64,000 bases of DNA from Hymenopus coronatus (Eukaryota; Arthropoda; Insecta; Mantodea; Hymenopodidae), in NCBI GenBank assembly GCA_030762935.1, contig CM060882.1:22325001-22389000 (forward strand). Reading direction: 5' to 3'. Below the pieces are notes generated by a model. That model ran no database searches. It was not told the origin of the DNA and worked only from the letters and a program-made list of their open reading frames with translations. This document shows, piece after piece, positions 11,545 through 22,698 of this stretch (within the stretch, counting starts at the first letter, position 1; the number at the start of each line of letters is the position of its first letter). The translations under genes and the position numbers were made by a program.

Positions 11545-12370
11545 TTTTACTTTCTCTAGCGTATATATAAATATAATGTACATATAGTTAGAGGAGATGT
11601 ATGCTACCCAAAAATTTGTTTTCGAGTTTTCACCGGAAATATATTTTTTGTGGTCCCATGAGTCCCAACAGGTCCCAACACATCTCAGAAACGAAAATAT
11701 CTTTAATACCAAACTTGATATTTAAGTTTGGTATCTTCCAAGGTGCGACACGAATATTTTCAAGAAAATCCCCCCACTCCAGACTGCCCTTTACATGGAA
11801 CTTTTTTCGAAAATTTTGATTCTCTAAAAAATGGCTGTAACGATTTTGATTAAAATATCGTATATTAAAGATATTTACCTGGCAAATAAAATGTATATCT
11901 TGAATTTTCTAGGAATACCCTCTGAAGACTACTTTATTCTGGGCCAATTTTGCGGAATTTTGCATAACTGCTAAACCGTAAGAGATGGACAAAAACTTAC
12001 CACACAGAAAATGTAGAGCACTTTAAAACACACAATTTATGATACATACATTTTTTTCGTGGAGGTGATTGTTTTTGAGATATTCCTTGTTTTTGGTTTC
12101 AGCTATAAAAACTTATACTTTTCTCATACAGGACTTTGTGAACTCGTGTCCATACAAACAAAGGAACTTCAGTCACATAGCAAGCAGCTTTTGACTATCA
12201 CTTTATCTTATGGTACTTCCTTATTTCGCTTCTACTTACAAGGAAGCAAGTAATAAGACTATTTCTGCTAATTTTTTCTCGATTAGCTTGAAGTAAATAG
12301 AAGAATAAGCTTTTTAACAATAATTTGTTGCAGAAATGTAGAGAAAGTCGTGTGAATGGAACACATTAGT
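11545..12370 (-). repeat. H-element, full length, reverse
   Basis: It opens ACTTTCTCTAGCGTATATAT and ends GTCGTGTGAATGGAACACAT. A second reverse copy begins within the following T-run. Confidence 0.88.
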
Positions 12371-12521
12371 TTTTTTTTACTTTCTCTAGAGCATATATGC
12401 AACGTACTTAATAGGTAGAGAAGGTATTATATTCCACTCAAAACATTTGATACCGAAATTTCACCGGAAATGCATGCTTTAAGATCACTGAATCCAAAAA
12501 GTATTATTTTGAAAACGGTCC

Positions 12522-12570
<49 letters not shown>

Positions 12571-12585
12571 TGTACTTTTAGTTTT
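12371..12585 (-). repeat. H-element 3' part, reverse, with expanded GT tract
   Basis: This is the hairpin region (ACTTTCTCTAGAGCATATATG) through the usual ACACGG tract. Here the tract has become an almost pure GT run at 12523-12569. Confidence 0.85.
12523..12569. repeat. (GT)n microsatellite, about 23 units
   Basis: A near-pure dinucleotide run at the position where other H-elements have short AC-rich repeats. Confidence 0.95.
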
Positions 12586-12849
12586 CTCCAAAACATAGTG
12601 GCCTTCAAATGAAGCCATTCCCCCTGGCATTGGGCAATAACTATTAGCAAACACAAGACGACCCGGTACTAGGGATGAGAGGTAACGTTGTTAAATCTGT
12701 TTCCTGGAGACTGAAGAATCTGCTTGCAAGACGAGAATCCCGCCTCAGTTAAGGGAACATTAAGTGGAAGACTTGCGAGGCTAGGTTTCTAACCGCTAGC
12801 CTCCTAATCTCAAACTTTAAAGTCCACCTTTGTCAGAGGATTATCACGT

Positions 12850-13324
12850 TCTGAAAAATACTGTGTGTCTGCCTGTGGATAAGCATAGCTCAAAAACGAA
12901 AAGACCGTTAAATGCAAAACGGTATTTAAGTTTGGTATCTTCCAAAAATTCGACACAAAGATTTTTATGAAAATCCCCCCACTACAAACCACCCTTTACA
13001 TGGAAACATGTTCGCATATTAAAGATATTTACATAAAAAAAATAAACTGTATATCAGGAATCTCCTGGGAATAGCCTCTGAAGTTAATTCTGAATGACTG
13101 GTAAACCGTAAAACAGTTTCCATTTGTTTCGTGTTTCTTTTATTCTTTTTATTTTTGCTATACGTACAATGTACATAGTGTATAGAGAAGCTATTGTATC
13201 GCACCCAAAAATTCGATGCCACATATATATGTTTTGAGGTCCCCTGTGTCCTACAAAAGCATTTTCAGAAAAACCTCCGTGTATGTGGGTGCCTGTGTGT
13301 GTGTGGACAGCATAACTAGAAAAT
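12850..13324 (-). repeat. Two truncated reverse H-elements
   Basis: 12850-13112 is internal (from GTGTGTCTGCCTGTGG to TGGTAAACCGTAA). 13150-13324 is a 3' portion that opens at TTGCTATACGTACAATGTAC and stops at GCATAACTAGAAA, where the next forward copy starts. Confidence 0.75.
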
Positions 13325-14094
13325 CTGATCCATCACATGACTTTTTCTACATCTCTGTAAAAAAACTTTTGTTAATAAGCTTATTCTTCTATCTACTTCA
13401 TAGTAATCGAGATAAATATTAGCAGAAATGATTTTATTGCTTAGTTCCTTATAGGTAGAAGCGAAATAAGGGGATCTACTAGGCTAAACTGACACTCAAA
13501 TACTTTAAAGTGTGGTTGCTATGGTATAGAAATCCAATTCATTGCATGGTCAGGTGTTAACAATTTCCCGTATGAGAAAAGTATTAAGTATTTTAAAACT
13601 AAAATAAATAACAAGAAATATCTTAAAAACGGTCAACTGCAGGAAAAATTGAATATAACATAAATTGTATGTTATAACAATCTCTACATTTGTTGTCAAG
13701 TAAGTTTTTGTCCATCTCTTACGGTTTAGCAGTTATGCAAAATTCCGTAAATATCATCCTGAATGAAGTAGTCTTCAGCGGCTATTCCCAGAAAATTCAA
13801 GATATACATTTTATTTTCTAGGTAAATATCTTTAATATACGATATTTTATTTAAAATTGTTAGAGCCATTGTGGAGAAAATCAAAATTTTCAAAAAAATC
13901 CATTTAATGGGTAGTTTGGAGTGGGGGGATTTTTCTCAAAAATTTAGTTTCGCATTCCTGGAAGACACACGGACGTACGAACACACACGGAACTTCATTT
14001 TGGACAAAGGGACCCTAAAACATGTATTTCCGGTGAAATCTCGGTATCTAATTTTCTCTATACACTATGTACATAGTACTTGTAGAGAAAGTAA
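13325..14094 (+). repeat. H-element, forward, near complete
   Basis: From AATCTGATCCATCACATGAC to CTTGTAGAGAAAGTAA. A deletion removes TACCAAGTTTGGTATTT before the AC tract. Confidence 0.85.
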
Positions 14095-14140
14095 ATAGGC
14101 AAAGTCCGTTAAATACCAAAGTTGTTATTTAAGCTTATTA

Positions 14141-14977
14141 TTTTTACTTTCTCTATACGCACTATGTACATAGTGTATAGAGAAAGTATTGCACTCCACC
14201 AAAAATTCGATATCGAGATTTCACCGGAAATATATGTTTTAGGGTCCCCTGTATCCAAAAAAAGCATTTTCACAAAAAGGTCCGTGTGTCCGTGTGTGCG
14301 TGTGTTTCCGTGTGTCCGTGTGTCTGTGAACACGATAACTCAAAAACTTGGTATTTAAGTTTAGTAACTTCCAGGGATGCGACACGAAGATTTTAAAAAA
14401 ATCCCCCCACCCCAAACTACCCTTTACATGGAACTTTTTTCGAAAATGTTGATTTTATTAAAAATGGCTCTAACGATTTTGATTAATCTTTCGTATATAA
14501 AAGATATTTACCTGACAAATAAAGTGTATATCTTGAATTTTCTGGGAATAGCCTCTGAAGACTACTTTATTCGGGATGAATTTTACGGAATTTTGAATAA
14601 CTGATAACCCGTAAGAGATGGATAAAAACTTACTGCAAGAAAAATGTAGTGCACGTTAAAACACACAATTTATGTTGAATACATTTTTTCGTGGAGTCAT
14701 CGTTTTTGAGTTATTCCTTGTTTTTGGTTTCTGCTATGGAAAACTTAAGCTTTTCTCATACAGGAATTTGTCAATTGCTTCCATACAAACAAAGGAACTT
14801 CAGTGATATAGCAACCAGCAAGGAACAAGGCAAACATAGCAACAAGGAACCAAGTAATAAGACTATTTCTGCTGGTTTAGTCTGATTAACATAAAGTAAA
14901 TAGAAGAATAAGCTTTTTAAGAGTAATTTGTTGCAGAGATGTAGAGAAAGTCATGTGAATGGTACACATCAGATTTT
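14141..14977 (-). repeat. H-element, full length, reverse
   Basis: It opens with hairpin ACTTTCTCTATACGCACTAT (perfect arms at 14149-14188), has a GTGTCCGT tract and ends ATGGTACACATCAGATTTTT. Confidence 0.9.
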
Positions 14978-15215
14978 TCAAGGATGCGACATGAACATTT
15001 TCAAGAAAATCCTCCCAAGTGAGACTACACTTTCTTTAGATGCAAAATGTTCGATTTTATGAAAATATGCACATTTGCTGGGAATATCCTCTAAAGTGTT
15101 CTTCATGCTGAATGCTTTTTATATAACGATAAACCGTAAGAGCTAACACGAGAAACATAGATTCCGTTAAAACACATAATTTATGTGATATTCCTGGTCA
15201 TTGATTTTAATTTTT
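14978..15215 (-). repeat. H-element internal fragment, reverse, divergent
   Basis: From AAGGATGCGACATGAACATT to ACACATAATTTATGTGATAT, joined to the 5' end of the previous copy. Confidence 0.7.
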
Positions 15216-15462
15216 TCTTCTTCTACAACATGGTTTAGACTATTAATCTGCTCCGGTTCCAAAGTCTTGCTCTTACCACCTTTTCCTTGGACGTCACGAT
15301 TTTCTTATCCTTATGGTTGGTAGGTGTATCCAATTTTTGGAATTCTATTTTCTTTTATTCGGTTAAGTGGTGTTACAAGTTTGTTTTTATTAATTCTTTT
15401 ATATTTAGTTGTTGTTTCGTATTTCATTTACTCGTTTGGTTTCAATTTAAAAAGAAGTTTAA

Positions 15463-16318
15463 GTATTATTTCAATCTTAAATATTTAAACCTTTCTCAAA
15501 CGGGAAGTCATCTTTCGTTTCATGTTTCTTTTGTTTTACTCCTGGCCTTAGAAAGCGAACCTAATCTCAATGACAAAGCAGTGCGACAGCTTTTAAAAGG
15601 TTTGACTACCACTTTAGCTTAATGTATCCCCTTATTTCCTTTCTATTTACAAGGAAATAAGTGATAATTAGATTTCTAGTAATGTTTATGTGAATTAGGA
15701 TCTTTTGTAAGAACAGTTTGTTTATAGAAATAAATAGGGCAAGATATATGAAAGGAAAACATTGAATTTTTTGGATTCAGAGAGACTCAAAATATGTATA
15801 TCCCGTGAAATCTCGGTATCCAGTTTTTCGATGCAATACAATATCTTCTCTATACACTATGTACATAGTCCGTGTAGAGAAAGTAAAAAGACTAAATATT
15901 ATTTCAATCTTAAATATTTAACTTTCTCAAACCTGAAGTCTTCTATCGTTTGATATCTCTTTTGTTTTACTCCTGGCCTTGGAAAGACAACCGAATCTCA
16001 ATGACAAAGTATAGTGACAACTTTTAAAAGATTTGACTATCACTTTAGGCTAGCGTATTCCCTTATTTCGTGTCTACTTACAAGTAACTAAGTGTTAATT
16101 CCATTTCTGGTAGTGTTTATCTCAAGTAGGATCTTTTGTAACAAAAGTTTTTTTTTTTTTTTAGAATAGATAAAGTTATGTGAATGGAACACATTGACAT
16201 TCTTTGATTCAGGGGCCTCAAAACATGTACATCTTGTGAAATTTCGGTATCGAATTTTTAGGTGGAATACAATACTTTCTGTATGCACTACGTACATTGT
16301 ACATACGGACTAGAGGAA
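15463..16318. repeat. Duplicated composite of reverse H 5' half and forward H 3' end
   Basis: A unit of about 430 bp (15463-15894) repeats as 15896-16318. Each unit is a divergent reverse 5' half (TTGTTTTACTCCTGGCCTT, then TGACTAYCACTTTAG) followed by a forward 3' end (ACTATGTACATAG, then TAGAGAAAGTAA). The second unit has the variant hairpin with GTACATTGTACATACGG. Confidence 0.8.
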
Positions 16319-17139
16319 GTAATAATCGAGGAGAATCAATGCAAAACATACCGCGTGGTGTTTTTACATCAGACGGAAGGAAAAACAGAAGACGAAAGCA
16401 TGTTGTCGTCCTCTCGCAGGTTACTGAAGGAGAAACGTTTTCTTTCCTTTCTTATTTCATAAAAATGGGGGGAATTGTAAAGAGAGATAGCAGAATGTTA
16501 CCCTCCCTTTTATTGCCCCCTTGTTCCCTTTCCATTCCCTCATCTTACCGTTTTCTGTCTCTGTTGTTCTTTCTTATTTTTCCTACTTTGTCGCGTTATT
16601 AGGTTACCAGCTTTTTCCTGCAAACTGAATAATTCTGCACCAACAGTGCTGGTAACATGTGAAATTCTGTGATGACTGCATTCTTCTCCAGTCTTCCTTC
16701 TTTGCTCTCTATCGAAGCATACTGCTTGTGCAGGCGGCCTAACTTCATTTTTGTAGACGAGAATTAGAAATATGTGTTTTATGGTACCCTGTAACTTACT
16801 AACAATTCGAAAGAGAGTCACATTGAAAATTCAATATCACAGCTGGGATTTGATCCACGGATCTCCAGGTGTCCGTCCGGGGCACTTATAAATGCCACAT
16901 GCACAATGATATGTAAGCGTAGGACTTTGTACCCATGTTATTCAATGTAAGTATTCACATAGGCGGCTTGGGTTGAAAGCCAAGCGCCAGCATGCGCGAT
17001 TAATGGTGGACGTAGCGGCGTCTGGGCGGCTTTCCTCCAGTTTCCCCCACCACTCATTCCAGCAATTGTTCCATCATCAACGTTCCTATTATCCATTTCG
17101 TTTGCATTTCATATCATCCACTTCCTCACTCTCATTCCT
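16319..17139. other. Unassigned, partly GC-richer sequence
   Basis: About 820 bp with no supported gene. 16840-16900 has a faint tRNA-like element on minus (GGATTTGATCCACGGATC), and 17030-17120 loosely resembles the 3' part of SINE family 4. Neither is strong enough to call. Confidence 0.4.
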
Positions 17140-17341
17140 TAAATACCAAGTTTGGGCTTTAACGGTCTTGTCGTTTTGAGCTATGCTGCCCACAGACACA
17201 CAGACAGACAGACACACACGGACATTTTTCTAAAAATACTTTTTTTTTATTCAGGGAGTCTCAAAACATGTATTTTTGGTGAAATCTCGGTATCGAATTT
17301 TTGGGTACACTATGTACATAGTTCGTATAGAGAAAGTAAAA
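17140..17341 (+). repeat. H-element 3' portion, forward
   Basis: From TTAAATACCAAGTTTGGGCT through an ACAGACAGACACAC tract to the hairpin and GTATAGAGAAAGTAAAAA. The left hairpin arm is shortened. Confidence 0.85.
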
Positions 17342-17606
17342 AGCGCCATTAGACGTCATCACAGTGTGTGCCTGCCCTTACTGATGGTCTCTGATAGGTT
17401 GACGCTTCTAAGGCCAACAAAACCAGTACCAGAGTATCAGACCCAGTGCGTGGTCATTCGTTATTGTTCTCCCATTGTGAACAGAGATTAGTTGCTTCGC
17501 AAAGTGTTTGCAGGACAGCACCAACATGCCACAAAGAGTTAACTAGACTCTGTTTTGAAGGGTAGAATCATCGGAGGGTTTTTTGGCACAAAATTAAATA
17601 GCTCAT

Positions 17607-18390
17607 TGCAATATGAAAAGTCTGACGTGTTCCATGCATATAACTTTCTCTACAACTCTGCATCAAATTATTGTTAAAAAGCTAACCGAGAAAAAATTAG
17701 CGAAAACAGTCTTATTACTTGCTTCCTTTTAGGTAGAAGCGAAATAAGGGAGCACCATAGGTTAAAGTGAAAGCCAAAAGCTAGCTGCTATGTGACTGAT
17801 GTTCCTTTGTTTGTATGGACAGTAGATACATTTCTGTATGAGCAAAGTGTAAGCTTTTTTTTAGCTGAAACCAAAAGCCAGGAATATCTAAAAAAACGAT
17901 CAATTCCACCAAAAAAAGTTATATAACATAAATTGTGTGTTTTAATGTGCTCTACATTTTTCGTGTTGTAAGTTTTTATCCATCTCTTACGGTTTAGCAG
18001 TTATGCAAAATTCTGTAAAATTCATCCAGAATAAAGTAGTCTTCAGAAGCTATTCCCAGAAAATTCAAGATATACATATTATTTGTCAGATAAATATCTT
18101 TAAATACGTTATTTTAATCAAAATCGTTAGAGCCATTTTGGAGAAAATCAAAACCTTCGAAAAAAAGTTCCATGTAACTGGTAGTTTAGGGTGGGGGGGA
18201 TTTTTTTCAAAATCTTCGTGTCGCATCCCCGGAAGATACTCAACAACGGACACACGGACCTTTTTTTAATTTTTTTTTATTCAGGGTGTCTCAAAACATG
18301 TATTTACGGTGACATTTCGGTATCGAATATTTTGGTGGAATATAATACCTTCTCTATACACTATGTACATAGTACGTGTAGAGAAAATAA
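17607..18390 (+). repeat. H-element, forward, AC tract mostly deleted
   Basis: From GTCTGACGTGTTCC to GTGTAGAGAAAATAA. The segment between AGATACTCAAC and ACGGACACACGG is missing. Confidence 0.88.
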
Positions 18391-19006
18391 ATATGCGTGT
18401 GCGTTTCATTTTGTTATTGAGGTATTCAAGGTGCCGTATAACATGAATTTCCTGTGAAATCTCGGCACCAATTTTTGGATGGACTACACTACGTTCCCTA
18501 TCTATATTAATAGACTTTGTGAAGAAGTTCGTATATACATAAAATAAACAACAGATGGTAGAGAAACTCGTGTGAAAGTGAAATCAGATTTTCGAAGAGG
18601 GTTTTGTTTTGAAAGCTATATTTTATTTAAACGTAAAATCCCCCACAGCTGAAAGGAAATCGCAATTTGTTTTAAAACCCATTTAAATGATATAGGCAGT
18701 GCATAATAAATTTCCAATACCCATTTCATTACAGTGCAAGTCCCCCTTCTACCACATTGATCCGCCTGTCAGAACGCTGTGTTTGTCTGCCACAGCGAGC
18801 AAGCACCAATTACTGCAGACACGAGAAAGAGCATTAACCAAGTGTCTGTGTCACTAAATAAGAAACAAACACGAGTCTGGCAGCGTTTTCAAAAATAAAA
18901 GACTGAGCCAAGGCGCTGCTGAAACTAGGGCAAACAACATCTTGTCTCTTGTACATGGGCCTTACGAGGTTTCAATTGGAGAAGACACGGTAAGAAACGT
19001 TAAAGT
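18391..19006. other. Spacer with one decayed H-element 3' trace
   Basis: 18425-18500 still shows AATTTCCTGTGAAATCTCGG, then a ruined hairpin. The remainder has no feature that I recognise. Confidence 0.45.
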
Positions 19007-19555
19007 AAGATCTAGTTTACCTGGAGGTCCCGGGTTCGATTCCCGGCTGGGGCAGGTGACTTTTTTTTCAACCAGAATTATTTCCTATTCCCCACAGAGT
19101 CTGGAAATGGAAATGGCGTGTTAATTATGGACGCTCTTTAACTGCTGTGGTTCTCAGCGTCCCGTTCTATATTGGGCGTGAAAGACCGCTTAATTTTGCT
19201 CAGAGGCCCCTCTATCAGGCTTGAGGTTCTTTTAAGTGCCGTAAATCTATAACACGGGACCAACGGCTTTACTTCCCTTCCGAAGGAAGCCATGTTAAGG
19301 ATTTTTACACCCGAAAAAATCCATCGACCTCCGCCGGGTTTGAACCCACGACCTTGGGTATATGAAGTCAACACGGAGGGCGACCCCCACAGAGTCTGGA
19401 AGTATGTATATGCACGTAAATGTGAGTATTTGAGGAAAATAAAACGATTTAAACCCAACGTAAAGAAGCTATAGACAACAAGCCGTTTCTAATGCAAGGC
19501 CCCCCCCCCCCGATATGACCCTAGATGTTAAAGGGGGCTATATAAATGAAACAAT
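19007..19555 (+). repeat. SINE family 3, split by SINE family 2
   Basis: The head (to 19089) has the B-box GGTCCCGGGTTCGATTCCCG and the motif ATTATTTCCTATTCCCCACA. The body resumes after the inserted SINE and ends in CCCGATATGACCCTAGATGT then TATATAAATGAAAC. Confidence 0.8.
19107..19384 (-). repeat. SINE family 2, complete, reverse, 17-bp TSD
   Basis: Read on minus it starts GTCGCCCTCCGTGTTGACTT, has B-box GGTCGTGGGTTCAAACCCGG, and ends in GTTAAAGAGCGTCCATAATT. CCCCACAGAGTCTGGAA flanks it on both sides (19090-19106 and 19385-19401). This proves retrotransposition into the older SINE 3. Confidence 0.9.
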
Positions 19556-19609
19556 TTAAAGAGAGAAAAAAATCTAGCATTGCGGACCAATTGTCACCTT
19601 TACTTCATG

Positions 19610-19867
19610 GTTTTTTTTGTTTTGTTTTTTAGCTTTATGTCCTTTAACCTGGTTGGTCACATCGGAAGATGAATGAAATTGGTGAAATGATGCTCAAATG
19701 ATATCGGGGTCCATAGAGCTTAAAGTTACTCAACATTCGTCTTCTCAGGATAAGGAAAAATCCCGAAAAGTACCTAATTTGAGTAACTCACCCTAAGCGA
19801 GATCGAACTCACGACCTGTTGATTAGTGAGGCAGACACGCTACCACCATATTACCCAGGAGGGCCTA
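19610..19867 (-). repeat. SINE family 1, complete, reverse
   Basis: Full element with B-box on minus (GGTCGTGAGTTCGATCTCGC) and GGTTGGTCACATCGGAAGAT near the tail. ACTTCATG flanks both sides (19602-19609 and 19868-19875). Confidence 0.85.
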
Positions 19868-20025
19868 ACTTCATGTTTTGTATACATTTTTGATAGCTTT
19901 CTCTGTAAGAATACGTTTTCTTCCGCCATTTTATGCTTTTATGTTATTACTCTTTGGTGACTTTTTTTTTTTTTTGCAGAAAGAATTTCGTTGTGGTTTT
20001 GTTTTCGTCAGTCGAATTTTACTTT

Positions 20026-20137
20026 CCCTACACGTACTATGCACATAGTTATAGAGAAAGTATTGCACTCCACCCAAAAATTCGATACCGAGATTTCACC
20101 GGCAATATATATTTTAGGGTCCCCTGTATCCAAAAAA
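20026..20137 (-). repeat. H-element 3' end, reverse
   Basis: ACTTTCCCTACACGTACTAT through TTCACCGGCAATATATATTT to CCCTGTATCCAAAAA. The next forward copy starts directly. Confidence 0.85.
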
Positions 20138-21007
20138 ACTGACGTGTTCCATTCACATGACTTTCTCTGCATCTCTGCAATAAATTGTAGTTAAAAAGCT
20201 TATGATTCTATTTACTTCATGCTGATTAGCTGAAATAGTCTTATACTTGTTTCCTTGTAAGTAGAAGCGAAATGAGGGAGTTCCATAGGCAAAAATGATA
20301 GTCAAAAGCTGGTTGCTATGTAACTGAAGATCCTTTGTTTGTATGGACAGGAGTTAAGAAATTCCTGCAAGAGAAAAGTATAAGTTTTTCAAAGCTAAAA
20401 CGATAAACCAGGAATAGCTTAAAAATGATCAACTCCACGAGAAAAATGTATATGACATAAATGTTTAATTGTGAGCTACATTTTCTGTCTAGTAAGTTTT
20501 TCCCCCATCTCTTACGGTTTAGCAGTTATGCACAGTTCCGTAAAATTCATCCAAAATAAAGTACTCTTCAGGGGCTATTCCTAGAAAATTCAAGATATAA
20601 ATTTTATTTGTCAGGTAAATATCTTTAATATACGATATTTTAATCAACATCGTTAGAGATATTTTTAAGAAAATCAAAATTTTTAAATTTTTTCCATGTT
20701 AAAGGTAGTTGAGGGTGGGGGGATTTTCTTGAAAATCTTTGTATCGCATCCCTGGAAGATACCAAACTTAAATACCAAGTTTGGGTTTTAACGGTCTTTT
20801 CGTTTTTCATTTATGCTGCCCACAGACACACACACATACACACAGACAGACAGACAGACACACGGACATTTTTCTCAAAATACTTTTTTTGTATTCAGGG
20901 AGTCTCAAAACATGTACTTCCGGTGAAATCTCGGTATCGAATTTTTGGGTACAATACAATACTTTCTCTATACACTATGTACATAGTTCGTATACAGAAA
21001 GAAAAAA
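20138..21007 (+). repeat. H-element, full length, forward (tandem unit 1)
   Basis: From CTGACGTGTTCCATTCACAT to the hairpin and ATACAGAAAGAAAAA. The AC tract includes four CAGA units. It is followed head-to-tail by the next copy. Confidence 0.9.
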
Positions 21008-21871
21008 ATCTGATGTGTTCCATTCACATGACTTTCTCTATATCCCTGTAAATTATTATTGTTAATAAGCTTATCTTTTATTTATTTCATGCTAATCGAG
21101 AAAACTTAGCAGAAATAGTCTTATTTCTTACTTTATTATAAGTAGAAGCGAAATAAGGGAGTACCATAGGTTAAAATGAAAGCCAAAAGCTGGTTGCTAT
21201 GTGACTGAAGTTCCTTTGTTTGTATGGACAGGAGTTGACAAATTCCTGTATGAGAAAAGTATAAGTTTTTCAAAGCTGAAACCAAGAAAAAGGAATATCT
21301 CAAAAACGATCAACTCCACGAAAAAAAGTATGTAACATTAATTGTGTGTTTTAATGTGCTCTACATTTTTTGTGGGTTAAGTTTTTGTCCATCTCTTACG
21401 GTTTAGTAGTTATGAAAAATTCACCCAGAATAAAGTAGTCTGCAGAGGCTATTCCCAGAAAATTCAAAATATACATTTTATTTGTCAGGTAAATAATATA
21501 ACTTTAATATACGATGTTTTAATCAAAATCGTTAGAGCCATTTTTGAGAGAAAATCGAAATTTTCGGAAAAAGTTCCATGTAAAGGGTAGTTAGGGGTGG
21601 GGGGATTTTTCTCAAAATCTTCGTGTCGCATCCCTGGAAGATACTAAACTTAAATACCAAGTTTGGTATTTTACCTAAATTTCGTTTTTGAGTTATCGTG
21701 TCACAGGCACACGGACACACACACACGGACTTTTTTCTGAAAATACTTTGTTTTGGATACAGGGGACCCTAAAACATATATTTCCGGTGAAATCTCGGTA
21801 TCGAATTTTTTGGTGGAGTGCAATACTTTCTCTATATACTATGTACATATTGCGTATAGAGAAAGTGAAAA
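21008..21871 (+). repeat. H-element, full length, forward (tandem unit 2)
   Basis: From ATCTGATGTGTTCCATTCAC to GCGTATAGAGAAAGTGAAAA. It is clearly diverged from unit 1 in many positions, so the tandem is not a recent segmental duplication. Confidence 0.9.
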
Positions 21872-22690
21872 ACGAGTTCCTTAAGAAACGTTGAATTCTA
21901 AATTTTACACAGGTTTGGTCTCTTAATTGGTAGTTTAAATGCTTCAAATAGAAAAAAATTATATATATTCTGAAAACTTAAAATTCATATAATTTTATTA
22001 TGAAAAAATAGTGTTATAATGTTTCCAAATTTTTTGGTCACAATGTATTACCTTAAAACTTTCTACTTATTTGAAAGTCTTAATCAAACCCTTATTAATC
22101 GGATTTTTCTAATTAATCAGGCCTGTACGCCAGAGTATGTTAACCCGTTTTCCTTGTTTTCTAGAACAATAATGTTTTATGAAGAGGAAGGAGTGAGGAC
22201 ACGGGTTATGTGGCAGGCACTTTTAGAAAATACACAAAGACAAATTTACACCTGGGTAAGTTTAAGAATACTTTGTATTTATTTTCACACAGTAGACTTT
22301 TAATACAGATATATTACAACACTTTATATACTTTTATATATTATATAATACAAATGCTCGCAGAAATACATATTTACACGCATCTTGGCCCATTCACACG
22401 TTTGTTACATAGACACAAACATTCATGCGCTGTTCTCATGTGAGATCTATTTACAAAAAATGACTGGAGTCTAGAAACGCTCTTCTTGGATCAGAGCCCA
22501 AAACTTAATAACTCACTTAACTTAGATACATACATGTTGCACGCCCATGAGGCTAGAATGACTAAAAAAATGACTACGGCACACTCTTATGGCAATTTGA
22601 CTTTTTGTGACACTTTTCTTTTTAGTTTTAATTTTTCAATCTGATATCTCAAACACTCATTCCCATGTTCTGCTAAAATCACAGCCTCTG
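21872..22690. other. AT-rich unique spacer
   Basis: A 94-codon plus frame at 22019-22303 has no recognisable motif and is phase-overlapped by a second frame. Nothing else was seen. Confidence 0.4.
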
Positions 22691-22698
22691 GTGTAGTC

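Noticed and set aside
20138..21871. Tandem repeats resembling a CRISPR array or satellite DNA
   Set aside because: Units are about 860 bp, diverged, and occur in both orientations across eukaryotic intron sequence. There is no short-repeat/spacer pattern.
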